Assembly: GCA_008933995.1 (NCBI GenBank)
Contig: WARS01000032.1
Coordinates: 5,503,133-5,567,132 of the forward strand
DNA from: Datnioides undecimradiatus
Taxonomy: Eukaryota; Chordata; Actinopteri; Lobotiformes; Datnioididae
Direction: 5' to 3'
DNA length: 64,000 nucleotides
Shown here piece by piece: positions 28,671 to 38,782 of this stretch. Made by a program: the position numbers and the translations under genes. The first letter of the stretch is position 1. Each line of letters begins with the position of its first letter. The notes under the pieces were generated by a model, which saw only the letters and a list, made by a program, of their open reading frames with translations, did not search any database and was not told the DNA's origin.

Positions 28671-29469
28671 TTGTGTGTGTGTGTCTGTATGTAGGAGGGA
28701 TTTGGTGATGCAGTAACCTACATACAACATGACACACTGCTTGGATAGTTTGGACTGTGGGGGACTGTCATTACTCAAGTAACTGTAATACTGTATTTGA
28801 TGCATAATGGGGGTTGTGATGAGTGGCTGTCAACATGCTTTGGATCATTATACAGTCACGCATTCAGTCATTAATTTCGACTCTAAACACCTGAGTGTCT
28901 GGTGGGATTTCATCTCAAATGTCTTTACTATTGCCCAGACACACAACTGGAGCCTTTACTCATTTGCCACTGTATCGCAAGGTGCCCATTTGTGCAAAGT
29001 AGGCCAAAATTAGCCCCCTGAAGCGCTTATTTCCCCATATATTTGATACCTCAAAAATCCCATTATCTGTGCATTCACACAGATATTCGGTGCAACGCAA
29101 TCAGAGTCAAAATTTATATCGCCTTTGGCCTCAATAGCTTTATCCACGGATACGTGAAGCATGCAGATGGCTAATGTATGTGACACAGCCACGTCCTGTG
29201 TGTGGAAAAGGCCTTTATTACACCGGAGGATGCGCGACTGCTTCAAGATAAAAGACTGGAAGCGACATATGACAGAAAATAAGGACATTGTAATCGGTTT
29301 TAATAAGGCCAAACTACGATTTACACCCTCGGGTGATGTTTTGTTAAAATATCCAATGAGCACTATAGCTCTCCGCTGCGGTGTCTCCCCCGCACACAAT
29401 CGACTGAATGCCGCCTCACCTCTCAGACTCTCCCCAGATTTGCTCTGGCGACGATGAGCTCCAATCCAT
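125..29469 (-). CDS. pde4dip: pde4dip (myomegalin), long CM1-containing form, 5' part of gene
   Basis: Myomegalin is a centrosome/Golgi coiled-coil scaffold that binds gamma-tubulin complexes, AKAP9, EB1 and PDE4. Exons read on the minus strand in transcript order are 29469-29420, 27837-27791, 27689-27622, 24184-24074, 19317-19241, 16985-16862, 16760-16603, 16512-16356, 15823-15770, 8570-8433, 8350-8231, 8124-8032, 7919-7695, 7606-7448, 7359-7258, 6669-6532, 6422-6243, 5993-5799, 5705-5523, 5443-5327, 5236-5195, 5054-4948, 4827-4688, 2044-1923, 1781-1618, 1436-1136, 540-336 and 241-125. Every junction keeps phase and the sum is 1,231 codons plus one base. CM1 spans about residues 49-80 and the rest is mostly heptad coiled coil. 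Matches to remembered human PDE4DIP include SSDEFTDSIEED and VDLQDLGYETCGRSENEAER. The last exon shown ends in phase 1, so the gene continues beyond position 1. The paralogue cdk5rap2 also has CM1, but these other segments are specific to PDE4DIP. Confidence 0.95.
541..1135. other. pde4dip intron
   Basis: AT-rich intron between exons 26 and 27. No exon, RNA gene or repeat was seen. Confidence 0.7.
1136..2044 (-). CDS. pde4dip: pde4dip exons 24-26, acidic linker
   Basis: Exon 24 (2044-1923) codes for DLSTEEEEEEGDDEDGSSDE and then FTDSIEEDDDKVTARSLASVQ, matching human EFTDSIEE. Exon 25 (1781-1618; its AAG acceptor is the least certain junction here) gives a short Gly/Val-rich lead, then ADIKQLEEAKKTLEGQLED. 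Exon 26 (1436-1136) begins RSALQRLQEENKALRES and contains a ten-Glu run followed by IEEEDEEEEAS, built from GAA/GAG triplets. It then becomes His/Thr-rich and less conserved. The 3' end of exon 26 (ACG before GTAACA) was chosen because it is the donor giving phase 0 for the next exon. The open frame would otherwise run on to 1091. Confidence 0.82.
1265..1325 (-). repeat. coding GAA/GAG triplet repeat (poly-Glu) in pde4dip exon 26
   Basis: Interrupted TTC/CTC triplets on plus translate on minus to runs of Glu with a few Asp and one Ile. The length is likely to vary between individuals. Confidence 0.85.
2252..2275. repeat. short (CAG)n repeat in pde4dip intron
   Basis: About seven consecutive CAG/GCA units in non-coding sequence. 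Confidence 0.85.
4493..4498 (-). promoter_or_regulatory. candidate alternative poly(A) signal inside pde4dip
   Basis: AATAAA on the minus strand lies about 130 bases beyond the TGA at 4626-4628 that is reached if exon 23 is not spliced. It could serve a truncated transcript. Confidence 0.25.
4688..5993 (-). CDS. pde4dip: pde4dip shared rod, exons 18-23
   Basis: Exons 5993-5799, 5705-5523, 5443-5327, 5236-5195, 5054-4948 and 4827-4688 continue the coiled coil. ELLSDRSRQSNEHQAQVQDM, EELQLVLKKEREAQ, VSEYNKLNEALRTEKRLYQS and VQALRSQLEEVLSRT correspond to human PDE4DIP in order. Exon 21 is a 14-codon micro-exon (KELSALHLALAHQQ). Exon 18 is preceded directly by a long CA/TG repeat. Exon 23 ends in phase 1 at GGAG before GTGGGG and completes Asp with the exon at 2044. 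If that donor is ignored the frame stays open to a TGA at 4626-4628. Confidence 0.93.
5997..6043. repeat. (CA)n microsatellite abutting the pde4dip exon 18 acceptor
   Basis: An almost pure CA tract on plus, read as (TG)n in the pre-mRNA, ends only a few bases before the ACAG acceptor at 5,994. Confidence 0.95.
6243..8570 (-). CDS. pde4dip: pde4dip shared rod, exons 10-17
   Basis: Eight exons (8570-8433, 8350-8231, 8124-8032, 7919-7695, 7606-7448, 7359-7258, 6669-6532, 6422-6243), all phase 0 at both ends, code for 385 residues of continuous coiled coil used by both isoforms. Recognisable segments include LQEKLNEMECELRS, VQELYQLIEGQNATLCKLRE, EKERDLERLRCILSNNEE and AYRNLQWLKQQSEEKE, which align with human PDE4DIP. 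Because every exon is a whole number of codons, any of them could be skipped without losing frame. The acceptor of the last (GACCATAAG) lacks a strong pyrimidine tract. Confidence 0.95.
6670..7257. other. pde4dip intron
   Basis: Intron between exons 15 and 16. Nothing recognisable was seen. Confidence 0.65.
8571..10063. other. pde4dip intron between the alternative first exon and exon 10
   Basis: Both isoforms splice into 8570 across this stretch. No further exon was found. A weak tRNA B-box-like string near 9,248 was not accepted. Confidence 0.65.
10064..11398 (-). CDS. pde4dip: pde4dip alternative first coding exon with Cys4 zinc module (short form start)
   Basis: A single 445-codon open exon starts at ATG 11398-11396 (an inner ATG six codons on is the start usual in human) and ends at CACCAG before GTACAA, phase 0. 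Reading past that donor adds only four codons before a stop. Near the N-terminus CRICGRELC and FACSKC supply Cys10, Cys13, Cys56 and Cys59, a ZAD-like zinc arrangement, then a helix (MYRFDTVIARVEALSIERLQ). A second conserved block, about residues 190-230, contains CRGCSYLRVADSDYEAVC and KVPRKLARSISCGPS. The C-terminal part ends with the acidic LSDMEELLEDLYKEYP. All three blocks match the remembered human PDE4DIP isoform, related to the EB1-binding SMYLE/EB-MMG forms. The linker is low-complexity Ser/Gly. It joins exon 8570-8433, replacing CM1. Confidence 0.95.
12014..12256 (-). promoter_or_regulatory. candidate promoter of the short pde4dip form
   Basis: About 600 bases upstream of the zinc-module first exon the sequence becomes CpG-rich (roughly 11,880-12,260). 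On the minus strand it has TATAAAGG at 12021-12014 and a GC box (GGGGGCGG on plus) near 12,247. A start site near 11,985 would fit the TATA box. A possible acceptor (TTACAG at about 11,427-11,432) suggests a non-coding 5' exon. This is inferred from motifs only. Confidence 0.4.
12846..12890. repeat. (TA)n/(ATT)n microsatellite
   Basis: A short TA run followed by about eleven ATT units. Confidence 0.95.
13209..13246. repeat. (AAAT)n(GTAT)n compound microsatellite
   Basis: Tetranucleotide AAAT units run directly into GTAT units. Confidence 0.9.
13684..13703. repeat. (CA)n microsatellite
   Basis: About ten CA units. Confidence 0.9.
14057..14079. repeat. (CA)n microsatellite
   Basis: About eleven CA units. 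Confidence 0.9.
15770..19317 (-). CDS. pde4dip: pde4dip exons 5-9, N-terminal coiled coil of the long form
   Basis: Five exons (19317-19241, 16985-16862, 16760-16603, 16512-16356, 15823-15770) code for residues of about 93-282. Segments such as NIELKVEVESLKQELQEKQ and NHNEAELQRRCQERQQEID align with the remembered human sequence just after CM1. Exon 7 breaks the coiled coil with a Ser/Pro linker (LDTPMEDIPEDERPPNILSP) that could carry proline-directed phosphosites. Exon 8 returns to heptads. Exon 9 (FYQEELGHERLRIEQEMQ) ends in phase 0, ready for the shared exon at 8570. Confidence 0.92.
18809..18863. repeat. (TG)n microsatellite
   Basis: About 27 TG units without interruption. It creates meaningless poly-Cys-Val open frames on plus. 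Confidence 0.97.
19033..19108. repeat. (ATA)n/(ATT)n microsatellite
   Basis: About 20 AAT/ATA units change to ATT at the right end, so the tract forms an imperfect inverted repeat. Confidence 0.95.
19318..24073. other. pde4dip intron 4
   Basis: A 4.8 kb intron. It holds a GC-richer patch with TATA/MEF2-like and E-box motifs near 21,712-21,820 (listed separately) and a possible degenerate interspersed-repeat edge near 21,070-21,115. Otherwise nothing recognisable. Confidence 0.6.
21712..21820. promoter_or_regulatory. candidate internal promoter or muscle-type enhancer in pde4dip intron 4
   Basis: A GC-rich patch in an AT-rich intron. CTATATATAA at 21,712-21,721 fits both a TATA box and the MEF2 consensus YTAWWWWTAR on either strand. 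An E-box (CACCTG on plus, CAGGTG on minus) is 16 bases away at 21,737-21,742, next to short GC-rich strings. MEF2 plus E-box pairing is typical of muscle control regions, and myomegalin is abundant in muscle. The orientation is unclear because the motif is nearly palindromic. Confidence 0.35.
24074..24184 (-). CDS. pde4dip: pde4dip exon 4, CM1 gamma-tubulin-complex-binding motif
   Basis: The exon is 37 codons, phase 0 at both ends, and contains HLNDLKKENFSLKLRIYFLE followed by ERIQQKYEESSEDVYRT. With TLKEFEQ from exon 3 this gives the full CM1 consensus, which in CDK5RAP2, myomegalin, centrosomin and Mto1 binds and activates gamma-tubulin ring complexes. Introns on both sides are long (about 3.4 and 4.8 kb). 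The key Phe and Leu positions of the motif are intact. Confidence 0.97.
24185..27621. other. pde4dip intron 3
   Basis: A 3.4 kb intron with a (CA)n tract at 24,509-24,539. No coding signal was seen. Confidence 0.65.
24509..24539. repeat. (CA)n microsatellite
   Basis: About fifteen CA units. Confidence 0.95.
27622..27837 (-). CDS. pde4dip: pde4dip exons 2 and 3, leading into CM1
   Basis: Exon 2 (27837-27791, 47 bases) codes for SAGEEETSSKITGHMT. Exon 3 (27689-27622, 68 bases) codes for DLCSDETDNSPPLQLHTLKEFEQ. The final TLKEFEQ is the first half of the CM1 motif, whose second half is the next exon. Donors are GTACGT and GTGAGA. Acceptors are TCTGGACAG and TCTGCTTAG. The intron of about 100 bases between them is typical for a compact fish gene. 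Confidence 0.9.
27838..29419. other. pde4dip intron 1
   Basis: Intron with a (GT)n tract at 28,630-28,685. A 129-codon minus-strand open frame at 29,010-29,399 has no splice context or recognisable motif and is taken as chance. Confidence 0.6.
28630..28685. repeat. (GT)n microsatellite
   Basis: GT tract with TT and TC interruptions. Confidence 0.95.
29420..29469 (-). CDS. pde4dip: pde4dip exon 1, start of the long form
   Basis: ATG at 29469-29467 opens a 16-codon segment (MDWSSSSPEQIWGESE plus two bases) that ends at a GTGAGG donor. The frame has a stop about 45 bases upstream (TAG in AGG-TAG-CGG), so this is the first in-frame ATG. The Kozak context is weak at -3 (T) and good at +4 (G). 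An out-of-frame ATG just upstream opens a four-codon uORF. The exon sits in a locally CpG-richer patch. Joining to 27837 restores a Ser codon and keeps frame through CM1. A further 5' exon cannot be excluded. Confidence 0.72.
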
Positions 29470-32215
29470 ATAGGCTATTCCTTCAGTCAGCGGGCATCCA
29501 TGCCGGTTAAACCGCTACCTTCAGATCGCCAGTCCATTATTCATTAGTGTGGAAAATACAACGGCACAGGAACATGTTCATGTGCACGTTCGTCTCACCG
29601 CACACACAGGTTTGGAGGGGGTGTGTGAAGGATGCGCGCCCTCACAAACGCTGGCACGGTTGTTACAGAGCCCCCATCCCACAGAGCAGAGCCCCTGCTG
29701 TTCAACCAGCCCACCGCCAGATGAGCTAAGAGCTGACTGAAAAGTGGAAATCCTCTCTCAAAATAATGATTCGGACATTTCCGCATTTGACTGAAAAGGC
29801 TGATTCTTCCAAAATGAAATTAAGTGTTAACCGAATACACAGTAGTCGAAATAGCAATGCCACAGTCTAAAAATATTCCATTATAAGTCCTGCATGTAAT
29901 GTTTGTCAGTTTAATCAATGATAAAAGTTCCTCAAGTAACAAAAGTATGTATGTAAAATACAATCTGTACATTAACTATTAAATATTTCCAAGCAATACT
30001 TCCACACTATAATTCCCTTTTAAATGTACTGGAGTATGGCTGGGGATCATTTAAATCCCCTTACATAATAATGGCGCCTCTAGATTCTTATTTTCAGAAA
30101 ATTACTGCATCAACTTTGTCTTCTAAAGATACATCCTTCAAATGAATGCTCTTGACATCCCCAATTTACCTGAGATTCCACTCAGCTGTCATCTGTATCA
30201 CGCTGCAGAGGCTGCTGATTACTTTATCTATTTGAAGACGGTGACATCGACGCGGGGGTCCTTCCCTGAGAAGGTCAGGGGATTAGGGGGACAAAGTTAA
30301 TAAGATTATGTCATTGTTTGCCTGAGAAGTCAGTAACAGCAAGAGGACGTGAGGAGGGGCGCAGTGCAACTTTGGTAATCTTGTTAGGAACCACAGAGCC
30401 AGTGTGTAACTTTACCTCTAAATATACCAAAAACAGCTTTGGATGAGTAGGGTTAGTTCTCCTACTGAGCCTTTGGCAACACACATGAGCCGGAAGGATG
30501 AGGGGTTATGACTCTGATATCATGAAAGAACAAAAACATCAGAGCTGAGATGCTCTGCTTCACATTTACTTCTCTCATGGGGGCCCAGTTGATGTCACTT
30601 AAACCACCATATCCAAATCAGCCTGCAGGTTTCGGTGCTTCTCTGACTGTATCAGGGGTGGCAGCATGCATGGGGACTTTTCTACCACAGCGCCCTCTCC
30701 TGGGGATGTGGACTATTTTGTCACTGCATGGCTGAGAAGATTTGTGCGAGCTAAAGCACATGCACACACAGAACAGTTAAACACTATAAACCTCATCTTG
30801 TGAACTGTATTACCTTGTCCTTGACCTTTGTGAGTGCAGAAGAGTACTGCCTGTGCTAGCTAGCTAGATAGCTAGATAGATATAGATAGATAGATATTTT
30901 ATTAATCCTGAAGGAAATTCCATGTGATTTATATTTTATGGTAATTCTTCTTTTTCACCATTATTTTCAGGAGGACGTAAAAATCCAGTCTTTATATTGA
31001 TGACTCTAAGAGTGTGTCCACATGCAGCTTTCCAACAATTCAAGGTGCAACTAAACTGTAAGCTCAGTTACTGTACAGAGACATGGTAACCTGTCAGGGG
31101 GAAGAAGCTGCTGCTGGGCCTCCACTGCACTGCAAAATGTGCAGTTGTGTGCTCTTGCTTCAAAGTACCCAGCAACTCCTTGTGTTATTTGTGGCAATTT
31201 GATTAAATAACACTGTATTTATTATATTGAAATATGCTGTATTTGAACATGATATGACCTTAAAATTCATTACTGTCTAAAATAATAATAAGAATTTCCC
31301 CAAGTTGTGTCCCCTGTTAGACATTAGTGTGAAATGTAGTAATTAGGCCAGAAATGTGTTGTGTGAAATCACTGTGACCACCAACATGTAACCAGTGAAT
31401 CCTTGAATCCAGCTGAGTGTTTGTGCCCTGAAATGGTCAAAAAGTTAACAATCCCCTGTGTGTGTTTTTATACCACTGGTTTAACGGTTGTATACTGTAT
31501 ATATGAATCTCATGATAAAATAATTTTAATCTTCACCTTAGTTTAAACTGTTTCATCATAAATTCATCACCAACTGTATGCAGCTTTATTTTTTCCTGCC
31601 CCTGCAGATCAGACAGCCTCAGTCGGCCACTTGCTGTCGTTATTTTGTGTATCCAGATACTTCTCCCATAGACCCCTGACTTCTGGGTGCATTGAACTTT
31701 GCCCACATATCTGATGTACATGCAAGTGAAACATTAGTGTTTATTACAAAAAAGCTACTATGCAGCTTCATTTAACATCTACTCATGATACACTTGACTT
31801 ACGGTTGAAACTTATCACAGATTCTCTATAGAGAAGTCATTTCTCTAATTAGTCATTTACAGAGAAATGATATTAAGTTGTGCTTTTTAGGTAATACTCA
31901 TCAAAGGTGATTTAAGGCAGGTTATAGTTATTTTTCACTTTGCAATTAAATAAAAATCTCTGACCAGCAAACTGCAATTTCTGTGCGTGATGTGGTTCTG
32001 ACTTATTGCTGCAAATATACTGCATCGACCTCAGCAGACACTAGATGTCCTCATAGGATCAACATGTACTCAAGCACTCAGCGCAAGTGATTTTGCCTGG
32101 GACTACAATATCATATCCCATTTTTATCCTCACACAGTACTGCTTCATCACAGCCATTCACTTCACTTCTCACTATGCATGCAATCACAGCAGATATAGA
32201 AGCTCAGCAGGAACA
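29470..32215. other. intergenic region upstream of pde4dip
   Basis: The right-hand partner of the pde4dip first exon. The first few hundred bases (to about 29,720) are moderately CpG-rich and probably hold the long-form promoter, though no clear TATA box was seen. The rest is AT-rich, with a Rex/RTE-like tail at 30,866-30,922 and a possible AATAAA on minus near 31,588 that could end the small membrane-protein gene at 32.2 kb. Confidence 0.55.
30857..30922 (+). mobile_element. Rex/RTE-like LINE 3' tail relic with TAGA repeat
   Basis: A run of CTAG/TAGA units is followed by TATTTTATTAATCCTGAAGG and AAATTC. The GATAGATA-TTTATT-ATCC-GAGGGAAATTC pattern is the familiar end of Rex/RTE-type elements in fish genomes. 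Only the tail remains, with no open frame. Identification is from memory. Confidence 0.5.
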
Positions 32216-34079
<1,864 letters not shown>

Positions 34080-35219
34080 TCATAAAGAAGTGACATAAGG
34101 GGTCATGGGGCAGGCGAAGGTCACACTATGAGTAGATATCCTTTTTTCTCCGGGGTATGATGAGGCGATGGCGCTTCTCAGAGGAGGAGGAGGAGGTGAC
34201 AAGGCATGGCGGCAGCCTGCATCTCCCCAGTGGAAACCAGGCAGCAGGTCGTCTTTTTCCCTCTCCATCTTCAGCATATCTTTCTCCATCAGTTTACTGG
34301 AAACACTCAGTCGCCGCTCTTCTTCTATCTCTGCTCTTGATGCCTCTGAATCATCCTCTACTGGTTTGGGGCCAAGAATCCAGTCTGTGAGGAGAAAAAT
34401 TGAACCAATGTCAGGGTGAAATGAAATAAAAATGACATGTAACCTCTATCTGTGTGTTTTAAAAGGGGCACTTCACAGTTTACATGTCATGGAGAGAAAT
34501 GTATGTATGTACAATTTTTCTGCAGCCCCTGACCCAGACAAATGACATCAGGCTTCTCTCAGAAACAGGGCATCAAGTTTGAAAGAAGTTTGCAGCTAGC
34601 AGATAAAATAAACTATTGAGTTGCATGATGTGAAATGTAGTATTTTATGTCCAGATATCTCCCAACCTCCAACTTTGTGAAGGTACAATAGACAATTCCC
34701 AGAGTGGCCCTTTAAGATGTTACTTTAGCATCAGCAAAACTCTACTCTAGTTTTTGGCGGTTACCTTAATGATATAACAAGGAAAGTGCTGGACAGGTGA
34801 TGAAGCAACCCAAAAAGGGAAAAAGGGAAAAGACAAAACACTGATGAGGTGATGGCCCAGGAGCTCAGGGAGGAAAAAAGACATCTTAAAGGTCAACACC
34901 ATCGAGGAAAGAGTGATGGGAAGAAGACGACACCAGTCAGGGGGTTACCTGCCAGGTCATGCATCAGATCTTTAATCAGATGTCCCACTATGGCGTAAGT
35001 GGCCACTATAACCAACACCACCCCGACTAGGACATAGACTACATTGCGCGGAAGAGTTATTGCATCTCTCGCTGGTGGTATGTAGTCGACAAAATAGGCC
35101 TCTTCCTCCTTCCTCCTGGACAGCTGGAGGAGCTGTCGGTGCTCAAACACCAGCTGCGTGAAGTTCAAGAGCAGAGCTCCTCTTGAGGCGTTTAAGGATA
35201 AGACTGGTTGTTGGTTCAT
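34080..35219 (-). CDS. unrecognised small single-pass membrane protein B (tandem paralogue of A)
   Basis: Two exons, 35219-34949 and 34384-34080, give 191 residues from ATG 35219, chosen for its good context (TCTACCATGA). The frame is open upstream to another ATG at 35387, so a longer N-terminus is possible. Two sequons (Asn10 in NAS, Asn19 in NFT) precede a basic LSRRKEEE stretch, the block DYIPPARDAITLP and a transmembrane helix of about residues 59-79. Then come YAIVGHLIKDLMHDLADWIL and a tail with a charged helix, a five-Pro run and C-terminal VTSL, which fits a class I PDZ ligand. About 30 of 51 core residues match protein A. The phase-1 intron is in the identical Asp codon. The tails are unrelated, so the partners may differ. 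If the sequons are used, the N-terminus is lumenal or extracellular. Confidence 0.78.
34385..34948. other. intron of membrane-protein gene B
   Basis: Phase-1 intron. Nothing else recognisable. Confidence 0.7.
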
Positions 35220-37424
35220 GGTAGAGTCAGTTTTGGGTGGATACTGTCTTTTATAGGATGGTGTGTCAAAAGATTGCGGTGAAACTTCAGAGCTGTTTTC
35301 TTTGGGTGAGAGATTTATTGTCTCGCTGTAGATCCAAACTCCTTCATGGCACTGCGAAAACTTAGAAAACGGGCGATATAGGTGCATCAGAGAAGGAGGG
35401 AGAGTAAGTGAGCATTAGAAGGTTTCAGACATCTGTGTATTGTCTGTAGCTGTGGAGAGTGTAAGGGCTAATGACAGATGGGAATCTCAAGATGGCTCAA
35501 AAATGAGAACATGGTGTGTTATGAGTGACAGCTCTTCAGAAATGTAGTTCACCAGACAAGAAAAATGTGATACCATAAGTGCACCAATTCTCCTAATCTT
35601 TCGTCTAGACTTAAATCCCAGCATTCCTCCTTCTAATATTTTGGAGAGGGGTCCTTGGTCAAAATATCCAGGGAAAGGAGCGCAGAGTGTGATATGGAGG
35701 AGAGGTGGATATAGGACAGACAGAGTTAATAGGATTGGGTCTGTCACAGAGAAATATCAGCTTTCCATCTGCAGGGATTAGAGATATGAGCGTAGAGAGG
35801 TGGACAGTAATACGCCAAAGAGGCTTATGGTCCTCCATGACTACGTTGCATATATATATATATATATAAAATATACATATATTACCGTAAACCACCTTTC
35901 TCTTGGGTTTTAACTGGCATTGCTTTATGATTATTCCATGCTTTAAATTCATCTTAAGCACAGCACGGCCACCTCTTACATCCTATAATATAAGTAATAA
36001 TTCACTGATATGACACTTTATTTTCATGGCTCATTTCTTGCTTCATAACAGAGCAGACAGTCATATTTCAAAATGCAATCTAAGCTTTGTGACCGATACA
36101 TTTCCCCATGGGTAGGAACACTGTACATCATCAAATGTAACTTATGAGGGACTCGCGTGAAATTGACAAACAACAACATATCAACTCCTTTTCTAATGTA
36201 GCTTGTGAGAAAAAGTTGACAATATGAGGAAGTTGGAAGTTTAGGGTATAAAGGTGACTCCTTACCTGCTAATCAAAACTGGAAACGGCTCCCCGGCTCT
36301 TTTCTTTTGCTTGTGAAAAAAAGGACTTCCAAATTGTTGTGTGTCATATACCGATGGCTCTGTGAACAACCACAAACACACATGGCAGAAAATTAAGGAC
36401 ATGCAAACAAACAGGCTTACAGTGGTGACTCCTCTATCACGACAAACCAAAAAAGAATTCAAAAAAACCCACCATCAATGTTTTTTTTCTCTACAAGCGG
36501 GAAGGTAAACAGTGATCCTAAAATAAGTGTTTATCCTCCTGGATCTCCTCGGGGGAGCATCAGATCGTAGATTGCGTCTCTAAGATTTATTTTCATTTTC
36601 TTGTTTAGTAACTTTGATAAACTGAGAGATAAGAAACTGCCATTCTATGATGGTAATGGCAACATTCATAAAAAGTATGAACCAGGAGACTGGATGCAGA
36701 CCGTAGTAGAAAACATGTGTCATGTTGAGTGGAAGCCGAAAGAGGAGATATAAAAAATTAGAAAAAAATATTTTTAAGAGGACAATAAACTACAATGAAA
36801 ATCAAGTCTTCCAGTAAAAAACAAGCAGCGGAAAAATAGACAAAAATGGATCAAATGGAAACGCAGTGTGAGGTCTCTTGAGTGTGTCTCAGGACGAGGC
36901 TGTCAGGAGTGTAAGGCTGTCCGTGTCAGTATCAAGGTGTTCTTTGGTAATCCTTGACAGGATTTGACTGACACAAGCCACTGTCACCAGCAACACCTTC
37001 TGACTGAGTCAGCAGACAGCAAAACAGGAGATGGACTCGTTTTGCATCACCTGAATTATCGCCTGTTGACACTGAAGCTTGAATTCAGCTGATTCACACT
37101 GAAACAAACACTACTAGAAGATCATTTGATAATTATAATAACAAAGCGCAGTTTAAATAATGGTCCTGTGGTAAAGTTTTAGAGCAAACCTGGATATTAC
37201 CTGTAAGAATGACTGTTTCCTCATCCGCTTGCAGGATCCATTCAGTTCAGTACAAATTAACAAAAGGGCGTTTCCAACTCTTCTCCAGTTGAAACAGAAA
37301 GCAGATCAGTGGCAAAATCTACACAGAAAATACTAAAAGCTGAACTGCTCTGGCAGACTAATCCTAAGCAAAAAAAAAAAGATAAATCACGACACCCGGT
37401 CAGTCCATACTGACTTTGACTCTC
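35220..37424. other. region upstream of membrane-protein gene B
   Basis: Contains a possible 5' acceptor near 35,350 (TTTTCGCAG), a short (TA)n tract at 35,849-35,868 and the orphan exon at 36,266-36,359. The rest is AT-rich with no coding signal. Confidence 0.55.
36266..36359 (-). other. orphan exon-like segment
   Basis: A 94-base stretch bounded on minus by a good acceptor (GGTTGTTCACAG) and a near-perfect donor (CAG before GTAAGG). One frame is open (PSVYDTQQFGSPFFHKQKKR and on), but joining it to the likely acceptor at 35,350 hits a stop. It is most likely a 5' untranslated exon of protein B, or a coding exon of an unseen transcript. Confidence 0.4.
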
Positions 37425-37568
37425 TCAGGCTGGGGTGACCACCTTCTTGGGTTTGTCTTCTGGCTCCATCAGCCACTTGAAGTAGACATCGCTCAGGAGG
37501 AAGGTCCAATAGATGACGGTTAGAGAGGTGTTGACAGTCACAATGCCAATGATTAAAGGGTGCAGCAT
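37425..37568 (-). CDS. candidate 47-residue membrane micropeptide
   Basis: A single-exon open frame starts at an excellent Kozak sequence (TCTGCCACCATGC) and ends in TGA. The product is a short N-terminus (MLHPLIIGIVTVNTSLTVIY), one hydrophobic helix of about residues 4-26 and a mixed-charge tail (DVYFKWLMEPEDKPKK, then VVTPA). The size resembles phospholamban-class and small mitochondrial or ER peptides, but I do not recognise it. CACCCAG just before the leader could be an acceptor for a 5' exon. It lies on the same strand as proteins A and B and 1.2 kb from the oppositely oriented tm6sf2 start, so the two could share a promoter region. Chance cannot be excluded at this length; the start context and helix argue for a real gene. 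Confidence 0.5.
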   Translation of the reverse strand: MLHPLIIGIVTVNTSLTVIYWTFLLSDVYFKWLMEPEDKPKKVVTPA

Positions 37569-38782
37569 GGTGGCAGACTGGGTGGGCTCTTTTAAGAATA
37601 GTTGTCACCTCAAAAAACCGGGTGTCTACTGTGTGGGCGAAGGCTTGTCTGTATGTATGATTGGATCACCTCTCCGGCCGCTTCTACTCCCTCCTGTGGA
37701 CTCCCCACCCCTCTTCACTCTCTCTTTCCACTGGTCACTAAGTTTCTGTGGCAACAGCAGCATTAATCCCCTTCAGCCGCTTTGTTACAGAAGATAAAGT
37801 TGCATTAGATTTAGGCCTGCTTTACAAATGTTGTTGATGCATAGGATGATGTTATGCAATGCATGTGCATGCGTTTACAATATGCAGAAAAAGAGTGGTT
37901 TAAGTCAGGGGTTTTGGGGTTTTTTTGTCTAGAAACTGCTCAAGAAATGTTTGGGGTTTTTTAAAAAAAAACCAAACCCTCTTGAGTAGATGAAGACATA
38001 ATCTTTGTTTTGAACTTTATGTTCTCTCTCAGATATAATCCTCAATCTAATCAAGACTGGAGACATCAGACGGAGGAGTTCTTAATCTTACACCAAACAG
38101 GACAGATGGCTCCTTAATCGAACCCCAGGGGCCACAGGAGCCTAGACAGCACTTGTGCATGTGCAGCAAGGCTGGGATTTTTTTTTAAGTCTTCTCAAGA
38201 CTCATCGCATGTACTTTGAATCTATAAACAAAAAACATAAACACAAAAATGAAATGCATTGACTTGAAAAACCATCAAGGAAAATATGAGAAAACTTCCT
38301 CCAGCAGGTGGCAGTCTGCGCAAACATACACTGAGTAGTGACTGATCACAGTGTGGATGATTTAAATGGCCCCCGAGCTGTATGGAGGGTGGCATAACAG
38401 GGAATGATGCGAACTGTTGTAGTCAAGCGTGCTTAATCGCTGGTTTTCACTGATGCAAATGCGTATTTTACGCATAACGCACGATTCAGCAGTCCGTAAT
38501 GTGAACTTTGCCTCGCTCTCCCTTTAAATGTTTCACTCATTAGACTCGAGTTGAACTTTGAGACCTACTAGATAGCAGACGTGTTGGAGCAGTGTTTCAT
38601 CACTGATCAAAAGGCAACGGGTGACACTCCTTTCAGTTACCTCCTTTCCTCGGTAGCAGTGGAGAGGACACTGTGGTCTAACATGCCTCACTTCACAACC
38701 ACGCGTGATTAGCAGGAAATATTTCTATCAAGACGTTTACTTCATTTTCTACTAAAGAGGTCAAACACCAAGATTTCCAACA
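37569..38782. other. divergent intergenic region between the micropeptide and tm6sf2
   Basis: A 1.2 kb head-to-head gap that must hold the tm6sf2 promoter. No TATA box was obvious. No coding signal. Confidence 0.55.

Noticed and set aside
29010..29399. 129-codon minus frame just inside pde4dip intron 1
   Set aside because: Not bounded by usable splice sites and without recognisable motif.
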